From contig DATGLE010000116.1 in assembly GCA_035294325.1 (NCBI GenBank), positions 1 to 17,134 on the forward strand: a stretch of 17,134 nt of DNA, in the 5' to 3' direction. Position 1 is the first letter of the stretch; each line of letters opens with the position of its first letter. Positions 14,998 to 17,134 of the stretch are shown here, piece after piece. The position numbers and the translations under genes were made by a program. The notes beneath the pieces were generated by a model. It ran no database searches, was not told the DNA's origin, and saw only the letters and a program-made list of their open reading frames with translations. This DNA comes from DATGLE01 sp035294325. GTDB lineage: Bacteria > Chloroflexota > Ktedonobacteria > Ktedonobacterales > Ktedonobacteraceae.

Positions 14998-15049
14998 CAG
15001 AATCAGGCCAATTCTCCCGGCAAGCGCCGGGAGAATTGGCCTGATTCTG
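14998..15049. terminator. Long hairpin between convergent stop codons; likely bidirectional terminator
   Basis: Perfect 24-base arms (14998-15021 and 15026-15049) enclose a four-base loop AAGC. The hairpin begins two bases after the MFS stop codon and ends 22 bases before the end of the convergent glycosyltransferase. Neither side has a run of T, so it is not a classic intrinsic terminator. It may still block or stabilise both transcripts. It lacks the flanking short hairpins of elements A to D. Confidence 0.65.
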
Positions 15050-15071
15050 TATCAAATCCCGGTTGCAAGGG

Positions 15072-16307
15072 TTAGCGTGCTGGCTCCGCGCCGGCCTTTG
15101 TCCGTGGGCCTTGTGAAATCTGGTAGGTGGTTTGAGAGAGGGCGGCGGTCCTCACCAGTGCGGGTGGAGGGGTGATGAGAGGGGGACGCAACCTTGTGGC
15201 CGCCGCGTATTCCAGCTTCGCCTTGCAGGCAGCGATGACCTTTTTATAGAGAGCAACATACTTCTCGCTCATTACTCTGGCTGAGAAGCGCTGTTCGGCA
15301 TGCGCGCGGATGGCGGTTCGATCTAGCCTCTCAATCATGGGGATGAACTGCGCCATCTCCTCCACATCGTGGGCCAGAAATCCGTTTCTGCGGTGCACGA
15401 CGATCTCTGACGCTGCTCCACGAGCGAATGAAATCACCGGACAGCCCAGAGCCAGCGCTTCGATCATCACCATGCCAAATGGCTCCTCCCACTGGATGGG
15501 ATTGAGGAACACGCGGGCGCGGCTCAACAGGTCAATTTTCTGCTCCAGGTTCACCGGGCCAATATATGTGACGCGGTGGTTGTCAAGCTCTGGCTTGATC
15601 GTCTCCTCAAAATACTGGAGGTCTTCGGGGACGTGGCAATCTACCGTGCCAGCCAGCACCAGTGGCACTTCAGCCATCTTCGCGGCCTTGATTGCCAGGT
15701 GCGTCCCCTTGTCGGGGGTAATCCGTCCCAGCCAGACGCAGAAATCTTCCGGCTGCCCGGTTGTTGGCCGGAAGATCTGCATGGGCACGCCATGATGGAC
15801 CACCCCGACAAAATTGAGTGCATATGGCACCTCATCGCGCGCACTCTCGCTGACGGCCACCATTGGCACCGCCGCCATCCACTCCAGATAGAGCCTGTCC
15901 GCATCACCGGTCCAGGAGGCAACGCGATCAAAGGGGAAGCGGCTGTGCAGTGTCGTCAGGTGCGGGAGCGCCAGATGAGCCGTCAGGGGAAAAATATACA
16001 TGTCCGCCGCCGATGAGAGATGCGTATGGAGGATGTCAAAAGGGTGGCTCTTGACGTACTCCACGGCTTTATACAGATGATAGTACGCTTTAAGATGAGC
16101 TTGCCAGGGAATACCAGACTCGATCAGCGATTGGGGGAAAAAGGAAATAAGCTTCGCTGATGTCCTGGCGTCAGCAGGTGCAAACAACGTAACCTCATGT
16201 CCCTGTGACACCTGCTCCTCTATGAGATTGTAGAGGACAATTTCAGTCCCGCCATAGTTCTTTGGTGGGATGGCAAGCCACGGTGGAGCTATGTGCGCGA
16301 TTCTCAT
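15072..16307 (-). CDS. GT4-family glycosyltransferase
   Basis: 411 residues with a GT-B fold. The N-terminal acceptor domain opens MRIAHIAPPW with the glycine loop NYGGTE (17-22) and FDILHTHLSS (90-99). The C-terminal donor domain has VWLGRITPDKG (191-201; R195, K200) and the E-x7-E motif EPFGMVMIE (E275, E283), followed by ALGCPVIS. These proteins move a sugar from a nucleotide donor to a lipid, sugar or small-molecule acceptor and retain the anomeric configuration. No membrane helix is seen. The last 40 or so residues are Pro/Ala/Thr-rich and probably disordered. GAAGGG lies six bases before the ATG. The neighbours do not form a polysaccharide cluster, so the product is unknown. Confidence 0.93.
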   Translation of the reverse strand: MRIAHIAPPWLAIPPKNYGGTEIVLYNLIEEQVSQGHEVTLFAPADARTSAKLISFFPQSLIESGIPWQAHLKAYYHLYKAVEYVKSHPFDILHTHLSSAADMYIFPLTAHLALPHLTTLHSRFPFDRVASWTGDADRLYLEWMAAVPMVAVSESARDEVPYALNFVGVVHHGVPMQIFRPTTGQPEDFCVWLGRITPDKGTHLAIKAAKMAEVPLVLAGTVDCHVPEDLQYFEETIKPELDNHRVTYIGPVNLEQKIDLLSRARVFLNPIQWEEPFGMVMIEALALGCPVISFARGAASEIVVHRRNGFLAHDVEEMAQFIPMIERLDRTAIRAHAEQRFSARVMSEKYVALYKKVIAACKAKLEYAAATRLRPPLITPPPALVRTAALSQTTYQISQGPRTKAGAEPAR

Positions 16308-16383
16308 AGTTCCCTTCTTTTTCTAGAAGCAAATCCTCGACGCTTTGCTTTACGGTTAAACAACACTCTACTGACCGGCTCAT

Positions 16384-16413
16384 AGTATATCATATGCAGA
16401 TGGATTTTGTAGA
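16384..16413 (-). promoter_or_regulatory. Candidate extended -10 promoter of the glycosyltransferase
   Basis: On the minus strand TGATATACT provides an extended -10 (TATACT at 16384-16389). TCTACA (16408-16413) lies 18 bases upstream and matches 4 of 6 bases of the -35 consensus. The leader would be about 75 bases. The 183-base gap contains nothing else I can support. Confidence 0.4.
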
Positions 16414-16490
16414 ATTGCCTTATTTTTTACAGCTTTAATCAATCAACCAGTATTCTCCGGTGCCTATCTATGCGCTACGCCCGTCACTGC

Positions 16491-17012
16491 CTAGTGTGGC
16501 TGACTATGCTGTTCAGGATCATGAAAGGAATGTCCCTCCATCTGCTCAAATGCGTGGCGCAGGGATGAAGGCAGCGGGTAGGGCCGGCCCGTGTAGTAGT
16601 TGCACCAGACCATGACCGAGCGGCCAGTGGCGAAGATGCGTTCGTGGTCGACGACATCGCGAATCAGGTGCTCCATCACGAAGCTGCTGCGCCCGATTCT
16701 CACCACCTCGACACCGACCTCGGCGCGGTCCGAGCGTATCAAAGGCAGCATATAGGTACAGGTAATCTCCTTGACCAGCAGTCCGTAATGGTGTCCGCGC
16801 GGCCCCGTTTGAATGCGGGGATTCGGCGATTCCTCCTCCTCTACCTGCACCTGGTGCTCTTCTTCTGAGGGCCATTGTTTGAGCCAGGGTTCAAGCTGAT
16901 CGAAATAGTGGCTCCTTGCCTCCTCGAAATAGATAAAGTAGACGCTGTTATTTACGTGGGCCAGCGGATCAAGATCGCGAAATCTGATTTGCAGAGGATA
17001 CCATACTTTCAT
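16491..17012 (-). CDS. 4HBT (hotdog-fold) acyl-CoA thioesterase
   Basis: 173 residues from the ATG at 17012, chosen because GGAGG lies just before it; the upstream ATG at 17033 has no ribosome-binding site. The N-terminal IRFRDLDPLAHVNNSVYFIYFEEAR (9-33) is the YbgC/FadM-type 4HBT signature, with D13/D15, H19 and N21. The beta strands continue through CTYMLPLIRSDRAEVGVEVVRIGRSSFVMEH (85-115). The family hydrolyses acyl-CoA thioesters in the cytoplasm. An acidic, Glu-rich insertion (about 49-70, SEEEHQVQVEEEESPNPR) lies between the first helix and the second strand and is unusual for the family. The C-terminus is His/Gln-rich. Substrate unknown. Confidence 0.9.
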   Translation of the reverse strand: MKVWYPLQIRFRDLDPLAHVNNSVYFIYFEEARSHYFDQLEPWLKQWPSEEEHQVQVEEEESPNPRIQTGPRGHHYGLLVKEITCTYMLPLIRSDRAEVGVEVVRIGRSSFVMEHLIRDVVDHERIFATGRSVMVWCNYYTGRPYPLPSSLRHAFEQMEGHSFHDPEQHSQPH

Positions 17013-17033
17013 TGTGCCTCCGGTTTTGTACAT

Positions 17034-17134
17034 ATACTACACGCGGCGTCATCCATTTTGGATACACCGCTAGCTTGCTTTCGGCGCAGGCCGAAATTAG
17101 CGCCCGCACCAGAGCAGTGCAAGCGGGACTTGAA
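17034..17134. other. Gene-free right edge with small inverted repeats
   Basis: Upstream of the thioesterase. A 13-base inverted repeat ATCCA, TTT, TGGAT lies at 17051-17063. A hairpin TTTCGGC, GCAG, GCCGAAA is at 17079-17096; it has the 7-bp arms and GCA-type loop of the short hairpins elsewhere in the window and may belong to an element cut by the window edge. No start of another gene is visible. Confidence 0.3.

Noticed and set aside
2812..15049. CRISPR array
   Set aside because: The repeated hairpins are hundreds to thousands of bases apart, differ in the central sequence, and have no regular spacers or cas genes.

Overview
This window looks like bacterial chromosome of moderately high G+C from a lineage with large, loosely packed intergenic regions. 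The best guess is a Ktedonobacteria-like member of Chloroflexota. The clues are the gene style: zinc-ribbon/proline-rich single-pass membrane proteins, a fused MFS/spermidine-synthase protein, a YkuD lipoprotein, and Thr/Pro linkers. This is inference; there is no rRNA or other marker gene. I see no tRNA, rRNA, CRISPR array, transposase or phage gene.

Layout, left to right. A minus-strand pair holds a zinc-ribbon membrane protein (1419-2684) followed 12 bases later by a fused MFS/spermidine-synthase-like protein that runs off the left edge (GTG start at 1406). Next comes a minus-strand sulfatase (2949-4349), divergent from an S9-family serine peptidase (4693-6849). A small four-helix membrane protein (7030-7422, minus) is divergent from a second zinc-ribbon membrane protein (7706-8938). 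A solitary beta-class DNA methyltransferase (9013-10068), an inositol-monophosphatase-family enzyme (10241-11041) and a YkuD L,D-transpeptidase lipoprotein (11249-12376) follow on the plus strand. A C39-like membrane cysteine peptidase (12612-13529, minus) faces the transpeptidase tail to tail. An MFS exporter (13775-14995) faces a GT4 glycosyltransferase (15072-16307, minus), and a 4HBT thioesterase (16491-17012, minus) closes the window. Most genes are single transcription units. Many act at the membrane or envelope, but there is no obvious shared pathway.

The most unusual content is between the genes. Four intergenic regions (about 2812-2942, 4372-4506, 6852-7010, 12408-12581) carry the same composite architecture. 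Each has a long, perfect or near-perfect palindrome (24-31 bp arms) whose arm sequence is largely specific to the locus, and short GC-rich hairpins on both sides that are recognisably similar from locus to locus. The commonest short hairpin has 7-bp arms, a 3-base loop and an AAGG or AAAA tail. A fifth site (11089-11177) has the short hairpin and the border word GTATCTGA(T/C) but no long palindrome, and it ends in a 9-bp terminal inverted repeat. Together these look like a dispersed family of small non-coding palindromic elements, possibly non-autonomous mobile DNA. This is the main candidate for something undescribed here. A sixth long palindrome (14998-15049) sits between two convergent stop codons without the flanking hairpins and is more simply a bidirectional terminator.
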